Source: Phoronis australis (Eukaryota > Phoronida > Phoronidae). From it: DNA of 64,000 nt. Location of the stretch: positions 797,997-861,996 of the forward strand of contig NMRA01000064.1 of assembly GCA_002633005.1 (NCBI GenBank), in the 5' to 3' direction. The notes below the pieces were generated by a model. The model saw only the letters and a program-made list of their open reading frames with translations, was not told where the DNA came from and made no database searches. The position numbers were made by a program, and so were the translations under genes. Shown here piece after piece: positions 23,476 to 38,400 of the stretch. Every line of letters starts with the position of its first letter. The first letter of the stretch is position 1.

Positions 23476-26400
23476 CTGAAAAGACACAGCAAATACAGTT
23501 CCCCGAATTCAATTATCTCAGGCAGCAAACGAGGGCACCATCAAGAACACCACCATCGCCACCACCACCACCACCATCATCAACGGCACCACCACCACTA
23601 CCACTACCATGACCACCACCAAACAACTACGACGACGACGACGACGATACTAAAAGCAACTGTTAACAGTAATGTGAGTGTCAACAAGTGTTTATGGGTC
23701 GATTTAAAGTAGCTTCACAGCTTCATCACCCTGAAATAATAGTGTTAAAGGTATATTGAGCGCTGTCTAGGTAGTATCTGTATTACCTTGGGACATCTGG
23801 TTTCATATAAGGCAAGTTTTAAAATTTCTTGTTCTACTGTTATGCTGTGGTCAGAACAGACGTTGGGTGCTATTTTTGGGCTTAATAAAACGTCATCTTA
23901 CGATGAAGTCGACCATCTTTGTGTTTGACCCGCCGATGTAGCGCTCAACATACCATTAACCATAAAGTAATGGCAGATGGTGCTCCGTGCAGTCAACATT
24001 TATACTTACAGTGCACATGCAATTCACCATCCTTTCTAAATGACACAATTTTTAGACCTTTGCATTAATTCATATTGACATGTTTTTCGTTTCATCTCTC
24101 TCCACGACGAATGATCACAATTTCCAAAGGACGAACGTTCACGATAGTACTAAAAAAAAAACAAAAAAAAACGGTATGCCTTCGCCTCATGCCCAGGAGG
24201 CGCCCCCGACCAGCTAAACCCGTCAACGCGAACGAATTCTTTACAATTGCGAACCACTATCACTAACTGAAAAACTGTGGAGTTACTCAGTAGCCTGTTT
24301 TGACTTGTTTGGCATTAGGCCTTCAGGTTGCATCAATAATGTAGACTAAACGTTCATTTCACTTTGCATCACATTACGCACTCCAGGCTACCATCCACTT
24401 CAAGATTTCAAACTCAAGGGCAACATCCCCAGACATGTATATGTATTTCTGAGCTATTTCGGGCACACTACATTATGGTTTACGAATGAGATGACCAGAG
24501 ACTAAAGCGAGAAATCATACCGAAATGCCTGCTACCTCGATACCTGCAAGCAATAGCCGCTGTTGTAATGGAGGGCAAGGGTAAACAACTACTCGATATA
24601 CCGCCTTGGTTGTATTTTCTTTTATTATACCCAATAACTTGTATATACATCTGTGACTCTCTTAAAGATGCAAGACCGGCTTTTGGGTTGAGTAACGCGT
24701 TTAAGATTTTAGAGTAGGCACAAATTTGTTAAGTTGTTTGCTTTAGCCGGCAATAAAACAGAAATACCAGTGTTTTTGTAAACGTAATTGAACTCGTCGA
24801 TTTCCTAAACTGTAGTCGGGCTAATCGAAATCGAGACCGTGACCTACTGTATCACAAGCGATGGGCATTTAACGAAGGTGAATATTTCGTGCTCTAACTT
24901 CCATATTAATGGTCGTCAACTCGAGATCATAATTCTTCCTAGTGTATCGCAGACAATATAAACACAGGAACAGTGGGAACCGAATCTAGCACCGGATTGC
25001 CGCGTCAACATTTCCAGTAATGTCAAGTTCATTGGGGCTTTTCAAGAAAACCGGACGTGTTTTGTTCTACCAGAACCAGTTAAAACTCATGTTTATAAAG
25101 ATTGATATTCTATTTAATTTGGGCATTTTATCACGTTTGACTGTCGCCAATTATGAGTTTCAACCCGATCGCTGCCATCAGTGCGATGTTTAAAGTACCT
25201 CTGAGGCAACATCACTTTTTGAGCGAACAATTTAGCCACTCTGCGTTTCAGATATCAATAAACACGTCTTTTAATTATCAACTTACAGTCACACGTGTTG
25301 TAAATTTTACTATAAGAATACATTTTAATTCGTTGCTTCAGTCACTATTGTTTCAAATTCCCTAAGAAGCAACGTATAACAATAGCCACGTCCATAAATA
25401 CCACAGCGCCACTCAGTTGAGCTGTATTTATTCGCAATGTAGCACATCCAGAAGACACCCGATACAGTGGTATCATAATAATTTTGACATTCGTCATCAT
25501 AAAGTAAAACACGTTTTACTATTAGACAGTGAATACCATCAAACACTAGACTGAACTTGGTTGGGAGCGATATATCTGACTTTACTTGCCTGTGACAGTT
25601 AAGGAGCAGTTAACGACCTGCCCTTTCAAAAACCTGGTCGATAAGACACTGCATTTTTTACCTTTGCGAAGAAAGAGGGTTAAGTCTCGTACATAACTTT
25701 CTCCTATTGCTCAAGGTTAGAATATTGCCTTTACCTTAATAAACAAAAAACTTGCCAAGCATAAACCTAAACCACCGAGTGACTGGGCCCCGCAAAACAT
25801 GTAGGTTTAATCATGAAAATTCTAACTCTGGTTTTGGGTTTGATGACAAATATCTCGGAGATTTATTACGTTTCAAAACAATGTAAGTTAGAAAATGCAC
25901 ATTACTTGCTCAGAATCATACGTGCACATGACGCGCATGAGAAAGTGCGCATTGTGCGACCTACTCACGGTTTACCATTTTTCTAAACAAACAGTATATA
26001 AGCTCCTCAGTAAAGTACGATTTACATCAGAAAAAATCAACCAGCTAAGAAGGGCAACGCTAGCATCACAATTTTCAATGGCACACGACACAATACACTG
26101 GATAGTCACGACACACGCAGTTAGGACACGCCAATAACAGAGAACGTTGTGAAGTCCAACAAGTGCGAAGCCAATGTGCCGAAAGTGAACTACCAGTACA
26201 ACAACAGTTTCGTTACAGCGCATTTTTGATAATACAAATATTTCGCTGCAACTGTTACCACGTAGAACCAAATCATCGACAAGAGCACTGCAGAACATCG
26301 AAATGCGCCCACGACTGCATTCCAAACCGTGTGCTTCTAGGAGTTTTTATTTGTATCATAAAAATGGCCATTGGATGTCACAGAATACATTAAACCCATC

Positions 26401-29400
26401 CGAAGATGGGAACTGGGAAGGTGTCGTCGTGTTTCAAAACTGTTTGCCAAATTTCATGAAAATCCGCCAAAGAACTCCACGGATTCAAAGGCAAACGTAA
26501 AAAAAACAAGCTGCCATTAGGAACTACAGCGGTAGTCGAATCCGTCCGTCCGCTGTCAAGTTAATACGAGTACCACTGCAAAATTTCAAAAATCTCTAGC
26601 AAGGGGTTTAGGAGATACAGCCGTAGATGCGCAAAAATGTCACTAGGGGGCACCACAGTACTTAGACCCGTTTGAAAATCCATGCCACTCATGCTCTTGT
26701 CAGTAGGAACACGTCTGCCAATTTTCATAACGAACCTCTGCACCGTCTAGTAGACACAGAAGCATATGACAAAAACAGACTAAAAATAATTAAAAGGGCT
26801 ACTAGTTGGTGCAAAATACATCGAATCTATTACAAAAACGAAAGGTGCTATCGTCTTTATAATAAAAACTTGTTCGCCAAATTTCATGAAAAACCACCAA
26901 GGAACTCTATAAAGTTACAGAAGCAAAACGCGAAGAACAAAATTGCCACAAAGAAGCACAGCTGTAGTTGGATTGGTCTGAGCCGTCTTCTTAGGAACAC
27001 ATCTGTTAAATTTCAAAAAGATCTTGCAAAGGGTAAAGGAGATACAGCCGTGGATGCGAAAAATGTCACTAGGGGTGCCAGAGTAATTGAACAAGGCGTT
27101 CAAAAATCAACATCCGTCTCGGTCTTCTCAGTATTAACATGTTTTAAAATTTTAATAATGAGCCTTCAACGGTTTGACGGATGAAGAGGGTGATTTAAAA
27201 AGGGACTCAAAATTTTAAAATGGTCACCAGGTGGCGCAGAATACGACAAATCCGCCCAAAAATGAGAAGGCGTCGTCGTCTTCTTGAAAATAGAAACCTA
27301 TCTGGAAAGTTTCATGACAATAAAAATACCGCCATACGTCGAATCTATCTCAAAACGGGAACCTGTCGACTCTTTAGTAGAAACTTAATTATTAAATTAT
27401 ATAAAAACCTTTCACGGAGTTTACGAAGATACAGAGGACAACACTAGGGGGCACAACGGTAGTAGGATCCGTCCGAAAGTTCGCTCATGCAGTTTCATCC
27501 ATGAACGCATGCGTGCACCCAGCCTTTAATACGGGGGGGGGCTCGAATTTTTGAAGATGTGGACCTTTTGCTTACAAAAAGTCGAAGGACAAAAAAAAAA
27601 AACAAAAAAACGGAGTACTGTCTTAGAACTGTGAACTGTGTGCCTTTCTGTGCCTGTTTGGTGAACTTTTGTCGTCTCGTTTTCTCGGACGCCCACCGAG
27701 CCCACCCCCTGTGTGCGCGCATGTAAAGGGACGTATGTGCAAAATTTCATGAACATACATCAAACGGTTTTGTAGATAGAGCAGCGGACACCGGACGCCA
27801 GTCTAATATTCGACAACAAGATTATGTGTTCCGTTAAGCTATTCACAGCAAAAATGATACCAGTAAAAACTACTTCCACGCAAATTGAGTGCATTAGGAA
27901 AGTTATTTTTAGTGCCCTCTCGTGTCGTACACATGTAGGTTGTCAGCGAGGCTACGTTTTTGTTAATCACGTTGCCCTTCACATATGTTCACTTTAGACA
28001 ATATTAAAGGAAATTAATTAAAAATGCAAGTGAAATGTTTCTTTCACTTTGAGCTAGCTTATCCGTAAGTGTTCAATATGGTTTATCAAATTCACTTTCC
28101 GCGCTCGTTCTATGCATATCGTTGATCTGTATTGTACTCATTCTCAAGCATACGAGCCATCTTTACGCTTTCGTTCGCAACCCATGTTTGTGGGACAGAG
28201 ATGGCGGACTATCGTTGTGTTTACATGTTCCCTCGACATGATTGGCTGAAGTTGTTAGCTTGATTGACACGTGTGAACTTTCCATTGCAGTAAGTCCAGC
28301 AACAATACCTGTACATGTGGGAGGAAGTAAATTGTTTCAACACACGACATAGGTTTGAAAACCAAAGTACATTTACTACACTGGCATTTTAAAGGGTAAC
28401 TAAAATAAATTCTTTGCCTGCTTTAAACATTTGGGGATGGCAAAGCACCGGTGGTCGGGGAATGTCTAGTTGCTAGGAAACAGGTGAAGGCTAACTACAC
28501 AGTCAGTTACCTGTTCTGCTGTCGAGGTGGTGCACGTCAACCTAGACGTCACAGGTCACTACGGAAAGACAAATGGAACAGATAGTACTTCAAATTCACG
28601 TTATTAATTTATTTTCATGATTTGGCGTTTACAAAAACAGGTCATCAATGACAAAAGTGAAAAGTTCTGATTTTCGGAAAAAAATAGAAACTATCTATGA
28701 TACGTATTAAAATCACCATCTAAACAACGTATTCGAATCTTAACATGTCAATATTTAAATTACGGAATTTCTTTGAAAAGCAAATTATACCAGTAAGTTG
28801 GTTCCGGGAGCTATTCCATGCAAACGAAGCTGCCGCAGCGCACATACTTCTGCATGTAAGTGTTGCAACGCCCAAAATCGTGTGTGAATAGATATCAATA
28901 TCAAATTCTTATCCGTCATTGCAAAAATACGGACAGACACTCGTACAGTTACAGGCAAGTATGCCTATGCAAAGGTGGCAGTGACGATAAACCAATTGAG
29001 TTTGTGCCAAACCGTGAATTAGAAGTTCTACAGGGCAATGCGAGATGTTCGACTAATGTATCTGCAGCTGGTGAACTGGCTTAAGATGCAAGTGGCATAG
29101 CACAAATATGGCGAGTGGATAATGCCATCACTTTTACAGGAAGCCATTATTTTACCTGTGTCCATGGCAAAACACAGGAGAACCTACTGCACATGTAACA
29201 TATCACATGGAAGTCAACTTTCAACGCCCAGTGCTTGAAACCTTTTTATGCTCTTTTTGCAAGCCATGTTTTATATGCTGAGGATTGGATGCAACAGGAA
29301 AAGACAAAAAAAAATCGTTCACATTGTACTACTTTTTATTTGTTGGTAGCCAAGAGGGTTTCCCTAAACCAGCCTGTACAGAAGTACATGCATTATGTCG

Positions 29401-32400
29401 AGCATGTCATAATGTTGCGAATTACATGTAGTGATATTTATGTACGCGTACAACACTTCCTGTATTGCTAGTCTAAGTGTGTTACGTGGAGGTTAAAAGG
29501 TAAGGGAGAATACCAAATGAACAGAGCGTAGAAACAACAACACGTTGGGATTGATATGGTATACCCCAGTTAAACAACAGCACGCTGGGAGTGATATGGT
29601 ATACCCCTGTTAAACCTCCATCAACACTGCACGCCTTTGCTCTCGTTTTGAGAACAGATCAATTGCAATTAAAGACATTTACACATTTCCTAATTTTAAG
29701 ATAGGTGTAATCAATATACGTTTCAATATAACCTTACACACACCTAGTTAGGCCCACGCGCCTAAATACGAAATAATGTGTTTTTTCAAGATTTGTTACT
29801 CGTTTCATGTATAGGCGCACCAGGACATCCCAATTTTGTGCGAGTTTTAAATCGTGTGCTTTAAGTGCTTTTATCTATTCTTTGAACTTTAATTTCTATA
29901 CAAATCAACATCTACCATTTCCAAACGGATAAGTCGAGTGCTATTTGGTTTTAGCCACAATGAGGGGTAAGCTCCTAATTCCGAATATAGACATAGTTTT
30001 ACATAACCTGTAGGACCTAAATACGCGCGTGAACGGTTATGATTTATGCGGCATTTTATTCTTGGTGCAACTTGAACCCTTGCCACTGAGGAATGTTTGA
30101 GTTAGTATCCCAAGATATTGTTAAGAACAGACGTCTGCAACTTGGAAGATCAGCATTGCGAGAAAAAAAACTTGAAAACTTATCATTTTGACGTCATCGA
30201 CGAGCGATGGTTCGTTAGACTAGTCATTATAATGATCACAGAATTTCGCAAATTCTTTTGTGGAGATGTTTGCGAGCACCGAAATGCGAAGACTTCAATG
30301 AATGAATCCTAAACACAGCAAGAGACCATCCTAATGTTTTTCTAAGGGAAAATTCGTCTTACCACACATATATTATCTTGTATTAGGGTCACGATAAATG
30401 TAGTTAGTTGGGGAACACAAAGACAAGATCCCTTCAACAGAAAACAAACCACGACTACACTTCTGTTTATGACGTGCAAATTTCAATCAAGGCAAATATC
30501 GTGGTGACGAGTGCTCTAAACTCTGTCTAGCTAATAAATATACAAGCAGTAATAAACGCTCTGCGCTAAAAACATCACACCTGTCTAATTTAAAGCAAAA
30601 CAGTTAAGCAAACCGAAAAGGTTAATAAACAAAACAAGACAAAACCAACTTAACGTTGTACAATCGCGTTTAACTGAGAAGGAACTCTTTTGCAAAGAAA
30701 ACAACATTTCAGTACAGCTATAGGCCAAAGTTGTTGAGCGGTGGAAAGAGGGAAAACTTGACGTGTATAGGGGGTGAGGAAGTGTTGTGTCACGTGAATA
30801 CCTGAATAACTGCTGTGGTTGTACTCTATCGTTTACGTAACCGTTGTTGACTGACTTTGCTGAAAAACACACAGTTACTACACGACCTCGCTTAAATTAA
30901 AATCTACATCGCGAGCACCTCCTCACGTTCCAAATTAACACCAGCGCAATTGTCCAAATCCAGTTATTGGGATAATCATGCATTTTAGTGGTCTAAATTA
31001 TCTGGACTTCAAACCTTTGCCTAAATTGTTTATAACGTACAAATTGATAATTAAATATATATATATATGTACTTTCCAAGTCCCTTAAATCTTCTTATTC
31101 AAAAACAATTTAAAATAACTCTAACAATCAATTAAGGATATCTGGAATTATGTAATGACCTCAACCACCTCACCCACAATGCTCACACGCCCTAGAAATA
31201 AATGACATTCTTAACCCTAACCTTACCCTTTGAAGGAATTATATTTGACCCTTTTGCAGAAGTTGGAAGGCATAAAATCGATTTAAATAATTCAGATTGT
31301 CAAAGTGCAATAGGTTTGACTTCCAGGTAATTTAGACCCCTAAAATGCAGGATTACCTAGTCGGTAACGTATCTGACGTGTCTACCGAAGTGTATTTTTG
31401 CCTTTATCCTTAGGCTTAATGGTCATATTTTCGGAACAAATTAAACCAAAGCAAAATTATTCTTTATCGACGTTACCACTGAATAACACAGTCATCATCC
31501 GGTAGTGTGTGGGGACAACAAACACACGTTTTCTAAGCATGTAAAGAGCTGCAAGATAAAAACCATTCAAGCAGGAGCGAGGATCCATACCGATACATCG
31601 CCAAGCTGGGCAAGTCAAGAGCACTCAACATAGATACTTGTCAAGTAGATGGACTTCATATGTCCGTTAATCGACGAACTGGAAATGCTCTCTGTGGTTA
31701 ATTTAGCTAGCTTATGTTACCCATGTATTAGCCTGTTTTGACTTAAACAGTTATTCAAGTGGCAACTCTACGCGTACACAAATGCGCCATAGTAGTAACA
31801 CGTTCGGTGCAACATAGTAACATCGACTTACCTTCGTTTTCAATTTATTTACTCAATAATCGAACCTTTTTAACAACCAACAAAAGAACATAGAATTAAA
31901 ATGTTTCTAACCGGTTGTTACCAACAAATATATGCACACGTGAGTTACAAACTGACTTGGTGTACTTACCGGTACGACCCGGAGGAGTGACAGACGCCCA
32001 GCCTTTGGGATTTGTGTTGAAATTCTTGAACTGGGATCCAGCCGATGGCGACATCGTTTCCGGTGGATATGCGGGGTATTTTGATGCGTTTTCTGACGGA
32101 GAATTTCGCCACGGTTGCGCAATCTGCGGTTTCGGCAGTACGGCTGGTGGTTCAGGGGGTTTGATATCAATTTTATAGTCGTCCAGGTGCTTAAATGCTT
32201 GATCGAGTCCTCCGTAAGGATCCTTAGCGGCCGCCTCCCATGGGCTTAAGTAAGGTTTAGGAGGGTTTGCCAGTTTGTCTATCTTCTGAGCAAGTGTCGC
32301 CTGAGGAGTGGGGGCTGTTTTTACATTTGTTTCGTCAATCACAAACTTTTCACATCTTTCACGTCGTTTTGCAAAGATCTTGGCTCCCTTCCCCTTATTC

Positions 32401-35400
32401 TTGTGAAGGTCAGCGACCAGAGACGACGTAATCTCCGTGTTTTCCGGTGAAGCCGGCGATCCACCATACATTTTGTTTTGCTTATTTTTCCGTACTTCCA
32501 ATTCGTCGCGTGTTAAATAGCTCTTAATAGGAGCTTCCGTTACTTGAGTGCTAATTTTGGGTATCCGAAAATGAAATAGTGGCTGGCTTTCCTCCTCCGT
32601 ATCTAAGCCGTCTAAACCGGCAAAGACTTCCTCTTCTTCACCGCTTCCCACTGTCCACCTGCGCGCCCTATTTTTTCTCTTGGCAAACATCGTGGCGCCG
32701 CGTGCTTTCTGATTGGCTGAGGCCTCCAAGGACGAGGCTATTTCATGACACAACTTGATTTGATCTTCAATGGTCGGGTAGTTTTTAGCTGGGTCATCGT
32801 AAAATGCGGAATCGGAAAACAATTTCTCTGAAAGAGAAACGCAGTATATAAAATCCAAAAGTTTCAAATAACAATCACTTGTAGAGAAGTGAACAAGTCT
32901 ATTTTAACCGCATGGTGTACGAGTGAAACAGAATGCCTAAAATGGACTCGTCTGAACAGGTAAAAACAAACCAGACTCCATCAATAAGCCTATGTGCTCA
33001 AAAGATTGATTAGGCTGCATCAGTTGAAGAGCTTTCCTAAGCCGTGTAAAATTACAAATGTAAGTTTTGGTCAACCTGGAAAAAGATTCGCATTAATACA
33101 ATGTCAAACTGTTTGCTCTGAATCAATTGCGGAATTTTAACAAACATACGAAAGCCTAAGCATGAAAATCTTACAAAATTACGCCCAGTTATGTCTAATT
33201 AATCAACACTGAATATACGATAACTGGTTGGTCCTGAAATTTTATAAACGGAAACTGGGGCGAAGAAATGGCAGACATTTCGATAGGATGCCATTAAATC
33301 ACCACTAAAAGGTTTGACAAAATTTCCCATATCAGCAATGCTGCTGAGAAGTATTAAATTTATTATTTTGGTAATTGTCAGTGCATCATCTTCGAAACCT
33401 TTTGATTGACACAAAGAGACACATCACTCCATCTGAAATGCAGCCAAACTTGCATGGCTGGGATGCATTCTTCCTGGGTACTACTGCCCAAGCCAAGTCA
33501 TGTTATTGTCTTTGTAATATTTTACGTTAGTTTTTTAATCTATAATCAATTTAGTGGCCTTATCGGCGTCTGTGTGTTGAAATCAGCCGTTTCAAGTTCT
33601 GTGATACCAGTCCTACGCTTTGCCAGTCACGTTAAAAGCCAATGAGACAAGAAGTCTACTTTAAATAACAATAATCTAAAAATGCACTTTTAGTCCCTAA
33701 AGCTGCTTGTATCGTTTAAAAAAAACAGGGTGTGAGCAAAGGTCAAATCAATGTCACGTGCTTTCATGTACACGTTATGTTACTATAGCTAAAATAAGTG
33801 AACAACACGACCCGTATATCCTCAAGAAAGACTGCAAAATGATTATTCACGGTAAAGAAGCTTGATCAGTAACCAAGCCCCCTCGGAACCACGAAAAATT
33901 GCACAACGTAGGGCTCCCAAACGTTCGTCCCACTAGTCCGACGGCAACTCCCACCATACTCCCCACTCGCCGCCAGGTCGCACCAGTGTGGCTTGCACTT
34001 TCGGACACTCACGCCACTCCTCCCCGCCATTAAACAAAGGTAGAAACTATTCCAACGCAACGATGAATCGTTGAAAAAGCTAGGTCGCTGCAGAGTGACT
34101 ATTTTGTAAGGACACCCTTTGTTGTAATCAGTGAACTTATGTATAATTCGGCATGGGAACCCTCTTGGTAATGACTAAGATATAAAGCTAACTTTACGAT
34201 AGATCCGATGCTGTTTGAGACTGTGACTATAGAGATACACACCAAACAACACTTCTGTACTTGTAGGCAAGATCTTCTTAAACGTCATAGGTTAGTCAAA
34301 CCACGTGACCTATACTTAAAGTCTGAAAAGATCTTTATTCCGACAAGGGCTCGAAAGTGTGACCGAGCAGGAAGTCCCGGGCTCGAGCCCTAGCTGCGAC
34401 AGAGATCTGTTCAGATTTACACTGAAACTATAAGCCACGTGATTTTACTAACATAAGATGTGCATGAAGACTCACAGTTCATGTTTATACCAGACCAACA
34501 CGTTGATTTGTAACATCACAATTACATTATTCTATACTTACTTTTCCTGTCGGGTGATGACACGTCGGGAAACACTTCAAATGAATGAACTAAATCCAAC
34601 GAAGTCGGTTTGATCATCCCCGGGATGTGCTTCAAAGAGTGTACTGGCAATGGAACCTCTTTGGTAACGATCCGGATTAGTTCCTGTGTGGAAGTTTGAA
34701 TGGAGTCCCCATTCGTGTAGCTTGGATCAGCCATAAGCATTGGCGCAGGGTGGTAGGTCGAAGTATTCTCGGGTCGGAATTGGGGATCTGGCTGAGTTTC
34801 CACATATATAGGCTTCTGCGGTGTAGAAACATGCTCATGGTAGACCCCTTGTTGTTGGACGGTGCGTGTTTGACCTAAGCTTCCAGGTGGCTGCCANTTC
34901 TGTACTTGTAGGTAAGATCTTCTTTAACGTCATAGGTTAGTCAAACCACGTGACCTATACTTAAAGTCTGAAAAGATCTTTATTCCGACAAGGGCTCGAA
35001 AGTGTGACCGAGCAGGAAAGTCCCGGGCTCGAGCCCTAGCTGCGACAGAGATCTGTTCAGATTTACACTGAAACTAAAAGCCACGTGATTTTACTAACAT
35101 AAGACGTGCATGAAGACTCACAGTTCATGTTTATACCAGACCAACACGTTGATTTGTAACATCACAATTACATTATTCTATACTTACTTTTCCTGTCGGG
35201 TGATGACACGTCGGGAAACACTTCAAATGAATGAACTAAATCCAACGAAGTCGGTTTGATCATCCCCGGGATGTGCTTCAAAGAGTGTACTGGCAATGGA
35301 ACCTCTTTGGTAACGATCCGGATTAGTTCCTGTGTGGAAGTTTGAATGGAGTCCCCATTCGTGTAGCTTGGATCAGCCATAAGCATTGGCGCAGGGTGGT

Positions 35401-38400
35401 AGGTCGAAGTATTCTCGGGTCGGAATTGGGGATCTGGCTGAGTTTCCACATATATAGGCTTCTGCGGTGTAGAAACATGCTCATGGTAGACCCCTTGTTG
35501 TTGGACGGTGCGTGTTTGACCTAAGCTTCCAGGTGGCTGCCATTTTGGCACTTCACTGGTAGCAACATGGATCTTACTGACTGTAAATTTTGGTTTTTGA
35601 GGAGAAATGTTTTCTTTATTTTGTTGCCACGGCTGGGTAGTGCCATATTCTTTCAACAGATGGTGCTGATCATCATATGGTGGTTGTTGTTGATGCTGTA
35701 TTGGCACGATTTTGCCTTGCTGAGGGGTGGCAAGGTTAGCCTGTCTTCTGTGTTCTGCCTGTTTCTCAAACACTTCCTGCTGTTTCTTGTCTTCTTCCAG
35801 CCTCGCTTGCAAACTTACACCAGCAGGAGATGCAGACGGATAACCGCCATTCGCCATTGGTTCACTGGGTGAGGACTCTTGCGCCATTTTCATGCTGAAC
35901 GCTGATGGTTGTGTTGGTTTAAGAGCTGGGCTGGACTGCAATGAATGGGCATTAAATTTTGGTGTTGGCGCTTTCATCTGATTGGTAACTGGTGCTGAAA
36001 ACTGCACAGCTTGAGATCCATCTTGAGCTGTATTAATTCCCGCGCTTTGTACCATGCTTACACTTGCAGGGGTTGCAAATGAGTCGGTAGACGTCGCCTT
36101 CGACTCTTCAGACGAACGTTGAACTTGCGAAGTGATCTGTTGCATGCCTTGCGCCGTTTCTGTCCTCTCTGACTTCGAATGCCACGTGATCTTCTGGTTT
36201 CCTTTGGTTTCAGTTGTTGTTTCCGACGTTTTATGATGAACTGTTACACCATCAGTCACCGTCTCGGACGAAATCACGCGAGATGTTGTTTCACTGAATA
36301 CCGCCGTAGGTTCCATAATGGAATCGTTACTTATGACGAGGTGATTTGACTCTGGAACACCATTTTCTACCACCACCTGAGAGGTCACGTGCGTTACCTT
36401 GGATACTGACTTGTCCGGAGAAATTCCGCCTTCCCTGAAAATTAGTTTTAATAAAATGTTGATGAGAGCTGCATTATTAGGTCACAAAAATAAGTTGTAC
36501 ATGACAAAAATTTGTAAATCTATAGAAAATGTATCAAGACGCTTAGCGAAAAAGTGTTCAATGGCGTGGTAAAGTACAAACCTTTTCAAAACTAGTGTTA
36601 GATCCTGTAAAGCCGCGTCAATTAACGCCATGGCGTCGGTGTGGCGCCGGTTGGTCATATCCTGCCCGTCAATGCTCACAATTGTGTCGTTTTCGCATAT
36701 ACCACTTTTGTCGGCTTTACTCCTTTTGCGCACCTGAAAAAGACAAAAATGTAAAATATAATATTTTTGAAATATGAACCATATATAAACAGTTATGTGT
36801 GACAAGTAAGCTTTTTGCATGTTGAGAAATGACACGAAGGTATCGAATTTAGAATTGATTATAATTATAACTGAAACGGTGTTCGGTAATCCACATGATT
36901 TTTGTTCTCGCTACAGTATTAAACCTATCGCCAGGATTTTGAGTGACGACATAACTGACCATTTAGAACTCATCATTCTTGACAAACCTTCTTTTCCAAA
37001 CCGACAAACAACACGTTGCCGGGTTAGTCGACATTACGCAAGGGGGTGGAGCTTGCGATAGGTCAATTGTAATGTAGCAGGAAACTTTGGTAAACCAGTG
37101 GATAATGGTCACAATGGACCGACGATCACTGCTAAGGGGTCCAGTCCAGATATGGAGGCATACGGGGCGTGCGTTCAGTAGCGCGAGGACATACGCTAGG
37201 ACCTAGCTCAAATCTAGCCAAAATCACGTGTTCTAATTTAAAATACACGGCAATGTCTCAATTAATCTCGCGAAGTCTCGCTTTTTCGTGAGGTCCTAGC
37301 GTTACTGAACGGGAGGAGGACTTCGCCGCTGTTGTTGGGCAAACTGACGTCAGCAAAACATCGTGGATAGAATACTCCGTGTCGGTTGATACGAAGTGAA
37401 CGTTTTCCGTTACACAGAAGAGAGCAAACAGAGGGGAATAATCCATCAAGATTTTGCAATCACCTAAATGAGTCTAATTAGTATAGATATATAGATAGCC
37501 TTGAATGTCGCATTAACCCGAACTAAATGATTTATTAATTAACTTCTAATACTAAATGCCATTATAGTCTCGAAAGTCAATTTAATCAGTTTCTCTAGAT
37601 TTGAATGAGCTGCTGCAAAAACTGCTTATAGAGAAAACTGGAAGATTTGATGTCATTGCTCACGGACATGCATAGAGTTGTCCTATTTTTACACCTTTGT
37701 ATGACCTTCACCCCCTGCAAATACTGTGTGCTGCACCCAGTACCGTTCACCATCACAACACATGTGGTCATCAATCTTAATGGACAGGTTAACCGTGTTG
37801 TTGGGTTTAGAGTTGAACAGAAATAATTTGTCATACGTAGTTAGGGATTTACTCTCTAGGTTCGCCGTGTTTTCGAAAGATGGCGATATCGATGTTACAA
37901 TGAAAGTTCGATGACGAATACACTGAAAGGTTTCACAAAAAGTTAGCAATGTCTTGAAAATGCCTAAACATGATTTTTCACTCAGCGTTACGTGATGTGC
38001 AATAAACGACTGTGTGCATTTCGACATTGTAAAACTACGTTACTGAACACGTGGTAACAGGTATAGCTTTTTATATGCGCCGATTTCGTTAGCCCGAAAA
38101 TATACATAAAACCTGCCACCAAATGTAACGCAGTTGACTTAGCCGTAACCGAAACCAATGCTGTTTGGCACAACCAAACAACAGGAAATTCTCAAGTGCC
38201 TATAATTGCAGTGTGTATAATACAAGCTACGTGTATATTTATGATCGCCTGATGGATTGGCTACAACCCGGGAAGCAAGTGTGATACATAAATGAACAGA
38301 GCAGAGCATGATTCTAAATGTACACCCCAACCATATCAATATAGAACCAAAGAAACTTTCCCAGATATAACGTTAATTCGATTCCTGGAAAGTAAAGTTA

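Noticed and set aside
26672-27184. 170-codon open frame on the plus strand
   Set aside because: It lies across the 430-bp tandem repeat, its peptide repeats with the DNA period, and no domain is recognisable.
31049-31068. AT dinucleotide run
   Set aside because: Short simple repeat with no sign of function.
31915-32178. Open frames on both strands overlapping PDZ exon 4
   Set aside because: They are shadows of the minus-strand exon, whose splice sites and phase fit the gene.
34330-34400. tRNA-like text (gaccgagcagg..gggctcgagccc), also at 34975-35045
   Set aside because: It only vaguely resembles a truncated tRNA-Leu; the A and B boxes are too altered, and the second copy is the assembly duplicate.
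34542-34896. Second copy of the end of PDZ exon 3, looking like a tandem exon duplication
   Set aside because: It ends exactly at a single N and the flanking intron is duplicated too, so it is best explained as unmerged contig ends.
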